Notes: generated from the sequence alone by a model not told the origin. Positions 32,847 through 43,140 are shown, numbered from the stretch's first letter. The stretch: DNA of 64,000 bases from Robiginitomaculum sp. (GCA_016765135.1 JAESQN010000031.1:1-64000), one strand, 5' to 3'. Translations and numbers: made by a program.

Positions 32847-32972
32847 AAACTAGACCCACAAAAAAGTTGCACTACAAGTATATTACACATTTTATTCATA
32901 TAGTCAATTTTATTTGGACGCGGCAGTTCGCCGCACGGCGACAACGGTATGGTTGCTACAATCCGGACTAAA

Positions 32973-35216
32973 TCAGTGCCGCCTTCTGCTTTTGTGTTTA
33001 CGGCCTTTAGAGCTTCCCCGATTTGTCCGGCGGCGTGCCAAGTGCTTTGGGAGTGTGCCTTTTTCCGGTTTTGTCAGCACTTCAAAGATCAGCCCACCTT
33101 GTAGGGGCATGGCTTCCGTAAGCTTAACCTCGACCCGGTGGCCGAAATGATAGGTGCCGCCGGTTTCCACGCCGATTAAGGATTTGGACTTTTCATCAAA
33201 TTCGAAACGCTCATCACCGAGGTTTCTAGCGGGTGCAAAACCGTCTGCACCGGTTTCGTCCAGCCCGATAAACAGCCCGGCGCGGGTAACGCCCGTAATG
33301 CGGCCCTTGAAAGTCGCGCCGATTTGGTCAGATAAATAGGCGGCGATATAGCGGTCTTTGGCATCGCGTTCGGCCGCCATAGCACTGCGCTCGGTGCTTG
33401 AAATATGCTCGGATATTTCCTTGAGCCGGGTTAGTTCTTCGGCGCTGGTGCCTCCGTCCCCCAAATCAAATGCTTTGACTAAAGCCCGGTGCACCACCAA
33501 ATCGGCGTAGCGGCGGATGGGCGAGGTGAAGTGGGCGTAGTGGGTCAGGTTAAGTCCGAAATGGCCTTTGTTCTTGGGGGTATAAAAGGCTTTCATCTGG
33601 GTGCGCAGAACTGACATGGAGACGGTTTCTTCCAGGTCTTTCTCCCGTGCCTGTTCAATCAAACGGTTAAACCGCTTTGGCGTCGCACGTTGTCCCATAG
33701 CCCATTTCAGATCAATGGCGGGCAGGAAGTCGGACAGACCTTGCACCCTTTCCATTTCTGGCGGCTCATGCACGCGGTAAATCAACGGCTCCCCTGCCCG
33801 CTCCAAAGCCTGCGCCGCCGCCACATTGGCCTGGATCATAAATTCTTCGACCAGTTTATGGGCGTCGAAGCGTTCCTTGACTTCGATGCCGATGACCCGG
33901 CCTTTCGGGTCGAACTTAACCTTACGCTCCGGCATATTGATTTCCAGCGGTGCGCGGCGTGCACGTGCGGCGCGCAGAGTTTCATAGGCTTTGAAAATAT
34001 CTGCCAATATGTCCGCAACAGGCTTGGCCACCTCGCCGGGATTGCCGTCAAATGCTTCCTGTGCCTGGCCGTAAGTCAGCCGCGCATGGGAGCGCATCAG
34101 GGCGCGGGAGAATGTATGGCTAATCTTGTCGCCGTCCTCATCGAACCGCATTTGGGCAACTAGGCAGGCCCGGTCTTCATGGGGGCGCAGGGAGCATAAA
34201 TCCGCCGAGATTTCTTCTGGCAACATTGGCTCTACCCGGTCAGGCAGATACACGGAATTGCCGCGCTTGAACGCACCTTTATCCAGCGCACTGCCCGGCT
34301 TCACAAAGGCACTAACATCGGCAATGGCAACCCAGACAATATGCCCGCCTTTGTTTTTGGGGCTGTCATCGGGTTTCGCAAATATAGCATCGTCGAAATC
34401 TTTGGCGTCGTCCGGGTCTATGGTAATCAGAGGCAAATCGCGCAAATCCTGGCGGTGTTTGTCTATCTTCGGTAGTTTCAAAGCCTTCGCATCCGTCAGT
34501 TCTTTGTCACTAAACCCGACCGGGATATTGTGTTCCAACAGGGAGATTAGCGAAGCCGCTTTGCCGTGTTTAGCATTGCCCAAAGTTTTGATGATGCGAG
34601 CACTGCGCTCGCCCTTATGTCTGGCATTTGAGAGTTCAAACAGGACAATATCCAGGTCGTTTATTTTAGCGCCGCGTTCGGGGATATAGTCGTATCGACT
34701 GCCTTTCTTGGCCGGGCGGATGCGCAAGCCGCGCCCGCCTTTGACCACAAAGCCAACTTCATGGTTTGGCCCGTCGCCAAGCTTTTTAATGACGGTCGCA
34801 GTGATGCCTTGCTCAGTGGTTTTGAGACGACATAAGGCGCGGTCGCCAACACTGATTTGGTTGCTATGTCTATGGCCCCGGTTTTTACGCCCGGTCTTTT
34901 GTTTGATGATGATTGTGGGCGGTGGCGTGTCCTTATCCCATTTCACAGGGACAGCAATTACGTCACCATGTTCGTCAATGCGCTCGATATCAAGCACCAT
35001 TACATTGGGCAGGGTTCCTGCCAATGTATATACTTTTTTTGCATCGCAGACAATTGTACCGTCCGCCGTAAGTTCACTTAATATCTGGCGCAATTCACGC
35101 CGCGCATCTCCAGTGATGCCTAATGCGCGGGCTAATGTCCGCTTGGTCATTCCCGAAGCTCTTTGTCCGGTACCGCCCTTTAAAGCCTCTAATAGGCTGT
35201 CGCGGTTAATTTTCAT
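32973..35216 (-). CDS. rnr: Ribonuclease R
   Basis: 747 aa processive 3'-5' exoribonuclease. N-terminal winged helix (TKRTLARALGITGDARRELRQ), cold-shock domains, RNB catalytic domain with TIDPDDAKDFDDAIF (metal-binding Asps) and HYAHFTSPIRRYADLVVHRA. Then an S1 domain (GATFKGRITGVTRAGLFIGLDE) and a basic C-terminal tail. Starts 28 bp downstream of topA's stop on the same strand. In alphaproteobacteria topA-rnr neighbours are common. Confidence 0.95.
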   Translation of the reverse strand: MKINRDSLLEALKGGTGQRASGMTKRTLARALGITGDARRELRQILSELTADGTIVCDAKKVYTLAGTLPNVMVLDIERIDEHGDVIAVPVKWDKDTPPPTIIIKQKTGRKNRGHRHSNQISVGDRALCRLKTTEQGITATVIKKLGDGPNHEVGFVVKGGRGLRIRPAKKGSRYDYIPERGAKINDLDIVLFELSNARHKGERSARIIKTLGNAKHGKAASLISLLEHNIPVGFSDKELTDAKALKLPKIDKHRQDLRDLPLITIDPDDAKDFDDAIFAKPDDSPKNKGGHIVWVAIADVSAFVKPGSALDKGAFKRGNSVYLPDRVEPMLPEEISADLCSLRPHEDRACLVAQMRFDEDGDKISHTFSRALMRSHARLTYGQAQEAFDGNPGEVAKPVADILADIFKAYETLRAARARRAPLEINMPERKVKFDPKGRVIGIEVKERFDAHKLVEEFMIQANVAAAQALERAGEPLIYRVHEPPEMERVQGLSDFLPAIDLKWAMGQRATPKRFNRLIEQAREKDLEETVSMSVLRTQMKAFYTPKNKGHFGLNLTHYAHFTSPIRRYADLVVHRALVKAFDLGDGGTSAEELTRLKEISEHISSTERSAMAAERDAKDRYIAAYLSDQIGATFKGRITGVTRAGLFIGLDETGADGFAPARNLGDERFEFDEKSKSLIGVETGGTYHFGHRVEVKLTEAMPLQGGLIFEVLTKPEKGTLPKHLARRRTNRGSSKGRKHKSRRRH

Positions 35217-35244
35217 GTTTTACTTTCTTAGTTGTTTCTGTGGC

Positions 35245-37845
35245 TCATTTTTTCGGAGCCGTTTTTGTCTTTGCAGCCGGTTTTTTCTTTTTAGCTGCCG
35301 GTTTCTTTTTAGCCGCTGCCTTTTTTTTCTTGGGCGCAGCTTTCTTCTTTTTCGCAGGTTTCTTTTTCTTTGCCCCCTTGGCCTCTTTTGCGGCGATGTA
35401 TTCCAGCGCCATTTCCAGGGTTACATCCTGGGGGTCAACGTCTTTGGGAATTGTGGCGTTGATCTTTGCATATTTCACATATGGCCCGTAACGTCCCGCC
35501 ATCACCTTAATCGGCTTTTTGGTTTCGGGATGGTCACCCAATTCTTTGAGCGCCCCTGCGCCGCCGCCGCGTTTGGCTATTTTTTCTGCAATCAATGTTA
35601 CAGCGCGGTTGATACCAACCTCGAACATTTCGTCGGCGGTTTTGAGATTGGCATAAACACCTGCGTGCAAAATATACGGCCCGTAACGGCCAATGGCCCC
35701 GACGATTTTTTTGCCGTCTTCCGGGTGGTCACCAATATGGCGCGGTAGGGACAGAAGCTTTAAGCCCTTGAACAGATCAATATCGTCATAGGGCCATTCC
35801 TTGGGCAGACCTGTGCGTTTGGGTTTTTTGTCTTCGCCTAGTTGCACATAAGGGCCGTAACGTCCGGTCTTGAGCCAGACATCCAGCCCACTGTCCGGGT
35901 CAACACCCAGAACTTTATCTTCGCTCGGCGCGGCGTCGCCGCCGTTTTTTCCGAACGGGCGTGTGTGTTTACAGTCCGGGTAATTGGTGCAGCCAACGAA
36001 AGACCCAAAGCGGCTAACTTTTAGGCTCAATTGACCATCATCACAGGTTGGGCATTTGCGCGGATCAGATCCGTCTTCTTTTTCGGGGAACACCATTGGG
36101 CCGAGGGCTACATTGAGCGCGTCCAGAACCTGCGAGACCCGCAAGTCTTTGGTGCCGTCAACTTGGGCGGAAAATCCGTCCCAGAAATTGGCCAGAAGTT
36201 TCTTCCATTCCAATTTGCCGTCCGAAACTTTATCAAGCCGTTCTTCCAACTCGGCGGTATAATCATACTGCACATATTTGGTGAAAAACTCTTCCAAAAA
36301 CGCGATCACCAAACGGCCTTTGTCCGCCGGGATAAAGCGGCGCTTGTCTAATGTCACATAGTCACGGTCTTGCAACACTTTCAAGATAGACGCATAGGTA
36401 GACGGTCGGCCAATGCCTAGTTCTTCCATTTTCTTGACCAAACTGGCCTCGGAGTAACGCGGCGGTGGTTGGGTGAAATGCTGTTCGGCTTCGATTTTTT
36501 CGGTGACAACCATGTCATTGGCGGCCACAGGCGGCAAAGTCGTGCTTTCCTCGTCCTTTTTGGCGCGCTCTCTGTATAAGACAAGATAACCGTCAAAACG
36601 CACCACCGTACCACTGGCCCGCAGGCCAACGGTTTTGGCGGTGTCGGCGATTTCAATCGTGGTGCGCTCTAACTGCGCCGTAGCCATTTGGCTGGCCATA
36701 GCCCGGTTCCAGATCAATTCGTAAAGTTTAGCCTGGTCGCCGGACAGGTTTAAATCAGCCGGCGTGCGGGTGAAACTGGTCGGACGGATAGCTTCATGGG
36801 CCTCCTGAGCATTCTTGGCTTTGGATTTGTAAATACGGACTTTTTCAGGCACATACTTATCGCCGAATTTGTTTTTGATGGTAGAGCGGGCCTCAGAGAT
36901 AGCCTCGCCGACCATGGAGACACCGTCTGTCCGCATATAGGTGATCAGACCAACGGTTTCGCCGCCAATATCAATACCTTCATACAGCTTCTGCGCAGTC
37001 TGCATGGTGCGGGTTGCGGAAAACCCAAGCCGCCCGGAAGCGTCTTGTTGCAAGGTCGACGTGGTATAGGGCGGCAACGGATTGCGCTTGACCGGTTTGG
37101 CAATCACGGAGGTGATCGACAGGGATGCGGCCTTGACGGCATCGCGGGCCGCATGTCCCGCTTTTTCGTCGCCCAGTGAAAACTTTGTCAGTTTATCGCC
37201 GCTCAAAGACACCAGCTTGGCCGGGAAATTATTGCCCTTGGTGCTGGCAATGTCTGCCTCCACCGTCCAGTATTCCTGGTTTTGGAACTGCTCAATCTCG
37301 GTTTCGCGCTCAGTGATTAAACGCAAGGAAACCGACTGCACCCGCCCGGCGGAACGAGACCCTGGCAGTTTGCGCCATAATACTGGAGAGAGTGTAAACC
37401 CAACCAGATAGTCCAAAGCCCGGCGGGCCAGATAAGCATTGACCAATTGCATGTCGAGCTCACGCGGCGCTTTGATAGCATCGGTGACGGATTTTTTGGT
37501 GATAGCGTTAAACACGACCCGTTCGACAGCTTTACCCTTCAGGGCTTTTTTCTTCTCAAGAACTTCCAGCAAATGCCATGAAATCGCTTCACCTTCCCTG
37601 TCCGGGTCGGTTGCGAGAATGAGTTTGTCAGAGGTTTTCAGGGCGTTGACGATATCTGTAATGCGTTTTTTGGCCCGCGTGTCCACGGCCCAATCCATGG
37701 CGAAATCCTCGTCGGGACGCACGGACCCGGTTTTGGACGGTAGGTCGCGGATATGCCCGAAGCTGGCCAAGACTTTATAATCCTTGCCGAGATATTTTTC
37801 TATCGTCTTGGCTTTCGCCGGCGATTCAACAATCACTAAATTCAT
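35245..37845 (-). CDS. topA: DNA topoisomerase I
   Basis: 866 aa type IA topoisomerase relaxing negative supercoils. TOPRIM motifs VIVESPAKAKTI and ATDPDREGEAISWHL; catalytic Tyr in GLITYMRTDGVSM; one C-terminal zinc finger CPTCDDGQLSLK...CTNYPDCK; then two topoisomerase repeat units. A long Lys/Ala/Pro-rich tail of about 50 residues ends the protein, typical for alphaproteobacteria and useful for DNA affinity. Upstream 37846-38032 is an AT-rich gap facing a small gene. Confidence 0.96.
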   Translation of the reverse strand: MNLVIVESPAKAKTIEKYLGKDYKVLASFGHIRDLPSKTGSVRPDEDFAMDWAVDTRAKKRITDIVNALKTSDKLILATDPDREGEAISWHLLEVLEKKKALKGKAVERVVFNAITKKSVTDAIKAPRELDMQLVNAYLARRALDYLVGFTLSPVLWRKLPGSRSAGRVQSVSLRLITERETEIEQFQNQEYWTVEADIASTKGNNFPAKLVSLSGDKLTKFSLGDEKAGHAARDAVKAASLSITSVIAKPVKRNPLPPYTTSTLQQDASGRLGFSATRTMQTAQKLYEGIDIGGETVGLITYMRTDGVSMVGEAISEARSTIKNKFGDKYVPEKVRIYKSKAKNAQEAHEAIRPTSFTRTPADLNLSGDQAKLYELIWNRAMASQMATAQLERTTIEIADTAKTVGLRASGTVVRFDGYLVLYRERAKKDEESTTLPPVAANDMVVTEKIEAEQHFTQPPPRYSEASLVKKMEELGIGRPSTYASILKVLQDRDYVTLDKRRFIPADKGRLVIAFLEEFFTKYVQYDYTAELEERLDKVSDGKLEWKKLLANFWDGFSAQVDGTKDLRVSQVLDALNVALGPMVFPEKEDGSDPRKCPTCDDGQLSLKVSRFGSFVGCTNYPDCKHTRPFGKNGGDAAPSEDKVLGVDPDSGLDVWLKTGRYGPYVQLGEDKKPKRTGLPKEWPYDDIDLFKGLKLLSLPRHIGDHPEDGKKIVGAIGRYGPYILHAGVYANLKTADEMFEVGINRAVTLIAEKIAKRGGGAGALKELGDHPETKKPIKVMAGRYGPYVKYAKINATIPKDVDPQDVTLEMALEYIAAKEAKGAKKKKPAKKKKAAPKKKKAAAKKKPAAKKKKPAAKTKTAPKK

Positions 37846-38032
37846 AAAGACACCACACCCAGGGGAGAAATTTGGCGATAACTGCGCGAAGTGTCACCAA
37901 TTGTCAACCGACAGCATAAAAAAACACACTAAGGCTGCCCTGAATTTGCATGATGCGTATATACAGCAAAAAACTCTTTACAACCAAAACGATTAACTAT
38001 ATTAAATACTCTATATAAACTGGGAGGCACTT

Positions 38033-38230
38033 ATGGACACGAAAACGGGTAATTTCACGAAAGCAGCACAAACTTTACAAGACATTGCAACCGTTCCCGC
38101 CAATGCGGCGCGGGAATACATAGCGGATATGCTAAACGATCTGTGTGCGGTGGCAAAGCAAAGTGGTCAAGATGATTTGCATGCCCTGCTAAAACTAACA
38201 ACGCAAGCCGTGCGTAACGCCGCACCTTGA
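38033..38230 (+). CDS. Small hypothetical protein (65 aa)
   Basis: 65 aa, helical, rich in Ala, starting MDTKTGNFTKAAQTLQDIAT. A good ribosome-binding site (GGGAGG, 7 nt before the ATG) supports translation. The gene is divergent from topA and converges on ruvX, whose stop is 5 bp away. No family recognised. Confidence 0.6.
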   Translation: MDTKTGNFTKAAQTLQDIATVPANAAREYIADMLNDLCAVAKQSGQDDLHALLKLTTQAVRNAAP

Positions 38231-38235
38231 AAGGA

Positions 38236-38688
38236 CTAAACCCTAAGCCTGTCCAATACGCCTTGTAATATATATGTAGCCGCCAGCTTATCGACGGCCT
38301 CGGCGCGTTTGGCGCGGGATGTGTCGGCCTCTAATAATGTGCGGGTAACGGCGGCGGTGGACATACGCTCGTCCCACAGCATGATAGGAATATCGCGCAG
38401 GCCCATCAAATTGATGCAAAAATCCTTAACGGATTGCGCTCGCGGGCCTTCGGAGCCGTCCATATTAACCGGATAACCAATGATCATAGCCCCGCACCTA
38501 CGCTCATCATAAAGCGCAAAAATCCTGGCGGCGTCCGGGGTAAATTTCTTGCGCCTTATGGTTTCTACCGGAGTGGCGATGAGGCGCGTGGTGTCGCTTA
38601 CTGCCAAACCGAATGTCTTCGTGCCCGGATCAATGCCGAGCAAAGGGCCATTGGTCTCGGCCAAACAAGATAAAGTGATCAACGCCAT
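38236..38688 (-). CDS. ruvX: Putative pre-16S rRNA nuclease (YqgF/RuvX)
   Basis: 150 aa RNase H-like fold protein implicated in 5' maturation of 16S rRNA. LLGIDPGTKTFGLAVSD (first catalytic Asp), MIIGYPVNMDGSEGPRAQ, LWDERMSTAAV and DKLAATYILQ (last Asp) are the family motifs. It is 9 bp downstream of the acyltransferase gene on the same strand and probably co-transcribed. Confidence 0.93.
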   Translation of the reverse strand: MALITLSCLAETNGPLLGIDPGTKTFGLAVSDTTRLIATPVETIRRKKFTPDAARIFALYDERRCGAMIIGYPVNMDGSEGPRAQSVKDFCINLMGLRDIPIMLWDERMSTAAVTRTLLEADTSRAKRAEAVDKLAATYILQGVLDRLRV

Positions 38689-38697
38689 AAATTCTTC

Positions 38698-39279
38698 TCA
38701 ATCGTTTTTCGGATTAACGCCAGTGAAAGTATCTTTTACATATTGTCGCAGAGCCTGTATGCTTTCCCCCTCACGGGCAAGCCTGTCCAGATGCAAGGTT
38801 TTTGTCCGCGAGTTTACGCCCATAATAAAAATTGGGACATCCGCCTTTTCGGCTATGCGTATAAATCCAGACTTCCAGCTTTTAACTGGCTTACGGGTGC
38901 CCTCAGGCAAAATAGCATACCAGAATTTATCTCTTTGTTCGAATGTACGAAGGATTTGCTTGACCGTAGCTTTGGGGTTGGAGCGGTCAATAGGCACCCC
39001 GCCCAATGCTATGAATAACCCCTTGAAAGGAAAGAAAAACGCTTCCTTTTTCATCATGAAATTTATCCGCACGCCCAATGAAAGAATAGTGCCCAGAGCA
39101 ATGATCAAGTCCCAATTGGAGGTGTGGGGCGCGGCGATAATGATCATTTTAGGCTCGTCGGCAAACCTGCCTTCAATTTTATACCCGACAATCCTGAGCA
39201 GCATCCGCCCGACAAAGCGGGTGAAACCATTGCCAATACGCGGCGCACTTTCGGGGACTTGTTGGTATTGTTTATTCAT
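38698..39279 (-). CDS. 1-acyl-sn-glycerol-3-phosphate acyltransferase-like protein
   Basis: 193 aa PlsC-type acyltransferase. Catalytic H-x4-D motif is HTSNWD, glycerol-binding block is FKGLFIALGGVPIDRS, and the third block is LPEGTRKPVKSWKSG. Short members like this are often annotated as acyltransferases of unknown substrate. Single hydrophobic segment near MIIIAAPH. Followed by ruvX. The promoter would lie in the 78-bp gap shared with the divergent helical-protein operon. Confidence 0.85.
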   Translation of the reverse strand: MNKQYQQVPESAPRIGNGFTRFVGRMLLRIVGYKIEGRFADEPKMIIIAAPHTSNWDLIIALGTILSLGVRINFMMKKEAFFFPFKGLFIALGGVPIDRSNPKATVKQILRTFEQRDKFWYAILPEGTRKPVKSWKSGFIRIAEKADVPIFIMGVNSRTKTLHLDRLAREGESIQALRQYVKDTFTGVNPKND

Positions 39280-39357
39280 AGCCCCCTATATAGAAAACAG
39301 AAAACCATTTGTCATTAGCCAACAAGCCAAGTAAACTGTCATAAATTAACATTTAAA

Positions 39358-40545
39358 ATGGTGGACAAAATGGTAAAATCTCTCAGCACTCTGCAATATC
39401 TTGACCGGGCTATGGGTAAATTGCGCGATCTTGGTCTCTTGGGCGGCAATTCTGACCCGGTTCCGGTGATAACCTTGCTAGACCAGATATCTGATCTGGA
39501 CGAAGAAAAAGTGGCAGCCATTGCCCGCACCCTCGACCAGTCCTCCTATTTCAATGAAGTTGTGCGCGAACAAGTTAGCGGCTTTCGGGTCAGTGACCGT
39601 TATGAAGGCATCACAACCGCTTTTAATTCCATCCGTAATGATGCCAAGGCTTTGGTTGACCAATTTGCCGACGGCAAGGTCAGCACTATGGAGAAAATCC
39701 AAAACAGCTGGATGAAAATGACCAGAGGCACGATTGCCTCGCGCTTTGGCAAGATTAAGAAACTCTATCTTGACGTGGCGGTGGAAACCCAGGACCAGAT
39801 TACCCGCGAGCAAAAAATCCTCGACGCCTATATGGATTTCAGGGGTGCCATGAAAAACTCGGAAGTTCTGGCTTTGCAAGTATTAAAAACTGCCACATCA
39901 AAGCTGGAGCGGGCCAAAAACAAAGTCACCAAAGATGCGGCGGCCATTGAAGCCTTTACGGGCGAGGACGCTGCCGAGCGGGCCAAGCTAGAGTTGCGCC
40001 GCGACGAAGCTTTGCGGGCCTTGCAGATGATGGACAAAAAATACCAGATTGCCAAAGACCTGTCGGACAATTTGACTATTGGCTATAACACATCGGAAAT
40101 CGTTATGATGCGCCTGTTGCAAACCACAAATGCTAAAGAGCGCATTTACGCCCAAAGCATCAGCTTTTTTGGCACCAATGAAACCGTGTTAACCGCACTA
40201 ACCGCCGCGTTTTCTTCGATGGCGGGCTTAAACGAAAGCACGCGAACCCTCAACGCTATGAAAAAGGGTATAGAGGACAGTCTCGAGACCTTGTCCGAGG
40301 TCGGCGAAAAAGTACAAGAAGCAGCCCTCAGGGCAGGTTACGGCCCTACCGTCAAGGCGGCGGCGGTCAAGAAATTACTGGACTCAGTTGTGGCCTATCA
40401 GGAGCGGTCTCTGGACATTATCGCGGAAATGCGCACCGCCGCCACGCAAAACTCCAAAGAAATCCGCATTGCGGTCGAAGACGGCAAACGCCGCATGACC
40501 AAACTGGCGGAAATGGGCGCTTCCAATGTGCTGAAACTGAACTAG
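39358..40545 (+). CDS. Helical/coiled-coil protein, possibly TelA-like (395 aa)
   Basis: 395 aa almost entirely alpha-helical with long heptad-like stretches (for example TATSKLERAKNKVTKDAAAI), no signal peptide and no membrane segment. It is reminiscent of TelA/toxic-anion-resistance proteins in length and helical pattern but I see no decisive motif, so the link is only a suggestion. First of three genes (gap 9 nt to the next). A shorter start at M5 (39370) is possible. Confidence 0.6.
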   Translation: MVDKMVKSLSTLQYLDRAMGKLRDLGLLGGNSDPVPVITLLDQISDLDEEKVAAIARTLDQSSYFNEVVREQVSGFRVSDRYEGITTAFNSIRNDAKALVDQFADGKVSTMEKIQNSWMKMTRGTIASRFGKIKKLYLDVAVETQDQITREQKILDAYMDFRGAMKNSEVLALQVLKTATSKLERAKNKVTKDAAAIEAFTGEDAAERAKLELRRDEALRALQMMDKKYQIAKDLSDNLTIGYNTSEIVMMRLLQTTNAKERIYAQSISFFGTNETVLTALTAAFSSMAGLNESTRTLNAMKKGIEDSLETLSEVGEKVQEAALRAGYGPTVKAAAVKKLLDSVVAYQERSLDIIAEMRTAATQNSKEIRIAVEDGKRRMTKLAEMGASNVLKLN

Positions 40546-40554
40546 GCGATAGCC

Positions 40555-41556
40555 TTGGCTAAAAACCCTCAGCCCAGCAACAGCCAACCGGGGCAAGTCA
40601 GCCTGTCCGATTTTGGGGCCAGAAATGACGAACCGGCACCGTATGAAGCTGCGCCAAAATTTAATAAACGCAAGCTTGATGATGTTATGTTGGCTATGGA
40701 TGTGGTCGATACCTTACGCAGTGATGCCGTCCTGTTGGAGCAGGATTTAAGCGCAAATGAGCGCGAGCAGCAATTGGTTGACCGCCTCAAGGTCATTTAC
40801 AAAAACCAGGGCATTGATGTACCCGAGCGGATTTTACGCGAAGGCGTCAAGGCCCTGGACGAAGAACGCTTTGCCTATGAACCCTATAAGGGTGGATTTT
40901 TCTCCAAAATCTATATTTCGCGAGGGCGTTGGGGCAAGCCGACAATCGTCGCTCTGGGCATGATCGGGTTTGCGGTGACGGCACAATACGCTTTGATAGA
41001 AATGCCAAAAAAGCACGAAGCCAAACGGATCGAACAGGTGTTAAGTGCAGATGTTTCTGACATGTTAAAACTTGCCCAAACCCCGGAAGTCCAGTCGCGT
41101 ATCCGCACCCTACAGGCCGACGGGCAATTGGCGCTCAAAACCAAAAATACAAGCGAAGCCAAAAATATCGCTGAAGCTTTGGACAATTTGAATACGGATC
41201 TCAATCAAAACTATATTGTCCGTATTGTCTCGCGCCCCGGCGAAAGCTCCGGCGTCTTTCGTATTCCGCCAAACAGTCCAGAGGGCCGCAATTATTATCT
41301 AATTGTTGAGGGCATAGACGCACGCGGAAACACCGTCACCGTTTTGGTCAACAGTGAAGAAGACCAGAAAAGTGAGCGTGTAAAAATCTGGGGGGTGCGT
41401 GTACCCCTCGCCGTTTACCAAAGCGTCTCCGCCGATAAACGCGATGACCAGATCATCCAAAACGCCGTTATCGGGGTTAAAAAACGCGGATTTTTGAAAC
41501 CGGACTATAAAATCGAGACCATCAATACTGGTGGGTCCCGAATTTTGGATTGGTAG
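40555..41556 (+). CDS. Single-span membrane protein, DUF6384-like (333 aa)
   Basis: 333 aa; I take the ORF start, a TTG-initiated reading (MAKNPQPSNSQPGQVSLSDF). Residues 1-125 are a cytoplasmic helical region (KRKLDDVMLAMDVVDTLRSD), one membrane segment lies at about 130-147 (PTIVALGMIGFAVTAQYAL), then a beta-rich domain of about 180 residues. It resembles DUF6384 proteins in this layout; the family assignment is moderate. It is the only membrane protein of the three-gene unit and may anchor the other two. Confidence 0.6.
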   Translation: MAKNPQPSNSQPGQVSLSDFGARNDEPAPYEAAPKFNKRKLDDVMLAMDVVDTLRSDAVLLEQDLSANEREQQLVDRLKVIYKNQGIDVPERILREGVKALDEERFAYEPYKGGFFSKIYISRGRWGKPTIVALGMIGFAVTAQYALIEMPKKHEAKRIEQVLSADVSDMLKLAQTPEVQSRIRTLQADGQLALKTKNTSEAKNIAEALDNLNTDLNQNYIVRIVSRPGESSGVFRIPPNSPEGRNYYLIVEGIDARGNTVTVLVNSEEDQKSERVKIWGVRVPLAVYQSVSADKRDDQIIQNAVIGVKKRGFLKPDYKIETINTGGSRILDW

Positions 41557-41565
41557 GAGGTGTAG

Positions 41566-43101
41566 ATGGCCAAAAGAAATAGTGGGCTCAACGCCCTGCA
41601 CGAAATTGACGGTGCCATTGCCAAAGCCCGCACCAATGTGGCGAAAGCGGCCCGTATGCCGGGGCGGGCAACCAATGCCTTGAGCGAGGTCTCGCGCAAA
41701 CAAGCCCAAGCTTATGGGGACATTGCCAGAGTACGGCTGGACATTATTGATGCCAGGCGCAATGATGGTCGCGGGGATGAAAGCTTAGGCTATGCAGACA
41801 GGCAAGCCGTTAAGCTTCTGGCTGCCCACGCCAAAGAAGAAGCACGACTGCTCAAGAAAGCGGATGCTAGCCTTGCTAGAATCACCAAGCTTGAACAGTC
41901 ACGTCGCAGCGCAGAAGACCTGGTTGAGCAGGCGGTAACAGCTTACGAAAAAGCGGCGGAAGATTGCCGTACAAAACTGCTGAAAGACCCGGACTATCTG
42001 GCGCTCATGGACGCGGAAGACGCCGCCGAAGCAATTATTGAACGCGCACGGGCCAAGCAAGAATTAGCCGAGGCCGAACTCAGCGAAAAAGGCGCACCCT
42101 ATAGGGACGACCCCTATTTCAGTTATTTACAAAAACGTCGTTACGGCACCAAAACTGCCAAAGGCTGGTTCTTGACCAAATGGTTTGACAGCATTTTAGC
42201 CAGGCGCGGGAAATACAGAGATGCAGCATTAAGCTTTAAGCGCCTGCAAAATATTCCCGTGCGCCTCGCCGCCCATGTGGAAGACCTCATAGAAAAGCAC
42301 AAAGCCGCCCAAGCGGTTTTGCAAAAAGCCGAGCGGGCTTGTCTGGTGCGCGAAGGTGTCACGAAGTTGAAAAAAACCTCCCTGTCAGCGCAAAAGAAAC
42401 TTGAAAAAATTGATACTGATATTGTGGCCAGTGAAGAAAAACACCGCGAAATTCGCGCCGAACAAAACAAGGTTAGTACCGGGGACAGCGCGCCTTACCG
42501 CGAGGCAACAGACTTGCTGGTCAAAACGCTGAAACGTAAAAACCTACCTAGCCTGAAGCGTCTGGCCGCGCAAACCGTCAGCGAAGATGATGATTTGGCG
42601 ATCCGGCGCATCGTCGAACTTGCTGATACCGTCCAAGATTTACAAGACGACAAACAAGAGGCGCAAAACCTTTTGGAAAAGTACCAGGACAGTTTGAAAG
42701 ACTTGGAAAAACTGCGCCGCAAGTTTAAAAACCGACGTTTTGATGCACCAAGCTCAACCTTTCCGCGCGGCGGCATGATGAGGCCATTATTAGGTCAATT
42801 ACTGACCGGGCTTCTCAGTAGTAGCGATGTTTGGCGGCAAATAGAACGGGCGCAACGCACCGTAAGACGCCAAACCCGCTCAAGGGGTTATAGCGGCGGT
42901 GACTTTGGCGGTATAGATTGGGGCGAGGCCATGCGTCTCCCGCGCAATACCGGGGGCTTTGGCGGCGGGGCCGGGCGAAGACGCCAAAGACGCTCATCTA
43001 CACCGCGCATGCCAAGAATGCCCCGAACATCAAGACGCGCACCCAGAAGGGCCCCGCGCACCTCAAGAGGCGGCGGGTTTCGTACAGGCGGTGAGTTTTA
43101 G
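41566..43101 (+). CDS. Coiled-coil protein with basic Gly/Arg-rich tail (511 aa)
   Basis: 511 aa. Residues 1-400 are charged and helical with long coiled-coil segments (LADTVQDLQDDKQEAQNLLE). The C-terminus from about 430 is Arg/Gly/Pro-rich with RxPRMPR and RRAPRR type repeats, ending in a positively charged disordered tail. No known domain is recognised. GGAGG before the ATG supports the start. Third gene of the unit, 9 nt after the second. The basic tail could bind nucleic acid or acidic membrane lipids (inference). Confidence 0.65.
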   Translation: MAKRNSGLNALHEIDGAIAKARTNVAKAARMPGRATNALSEVSRKQAQAYGDIARVRLDIIDARRNDGRGDESLGYADRQAVKLLAAHAKEEARLLKKADASLARITKLEQSRRSAEDLVEQAVTAYEKAAEDCRTKLLKDPDYLALMDAEDAAEAIIERARAKQELAEAELSEKGAPYRDDPYFSYLQKRRYGTKTAKGWFLTKWFDSILARRGKYRDAALSFKRLQNIPVRLAAHVEDLIEKHKAAQAVLQKAERACLVREGVTKLKKTSLSAQKKLEKIDTDIVASEEKHREIRAEQNKVSTGDSAPYREATDLLVKTLKRKNLPSLKRLAAQTVSEDDDLAIRRIVELADTVQDLQDDKQEAQNLLEKYQDSLKDLEKLRRKFKNRRFDAPSSTFPRGGMMRPLLGQLLTGLLSSSDVWRQIERAQRTVRRQTRSRGYSGGDFGGIDWGEAMRLPRNTGGFGGGAGRRRQRRSSTPRMPRMPRTSRRAPRRAPRTSRGGGFRTGGEF

Positions 43102-43140
43102 ATACTCGACTAAAGATGAACAGTGCGTATAAACCGCCTC

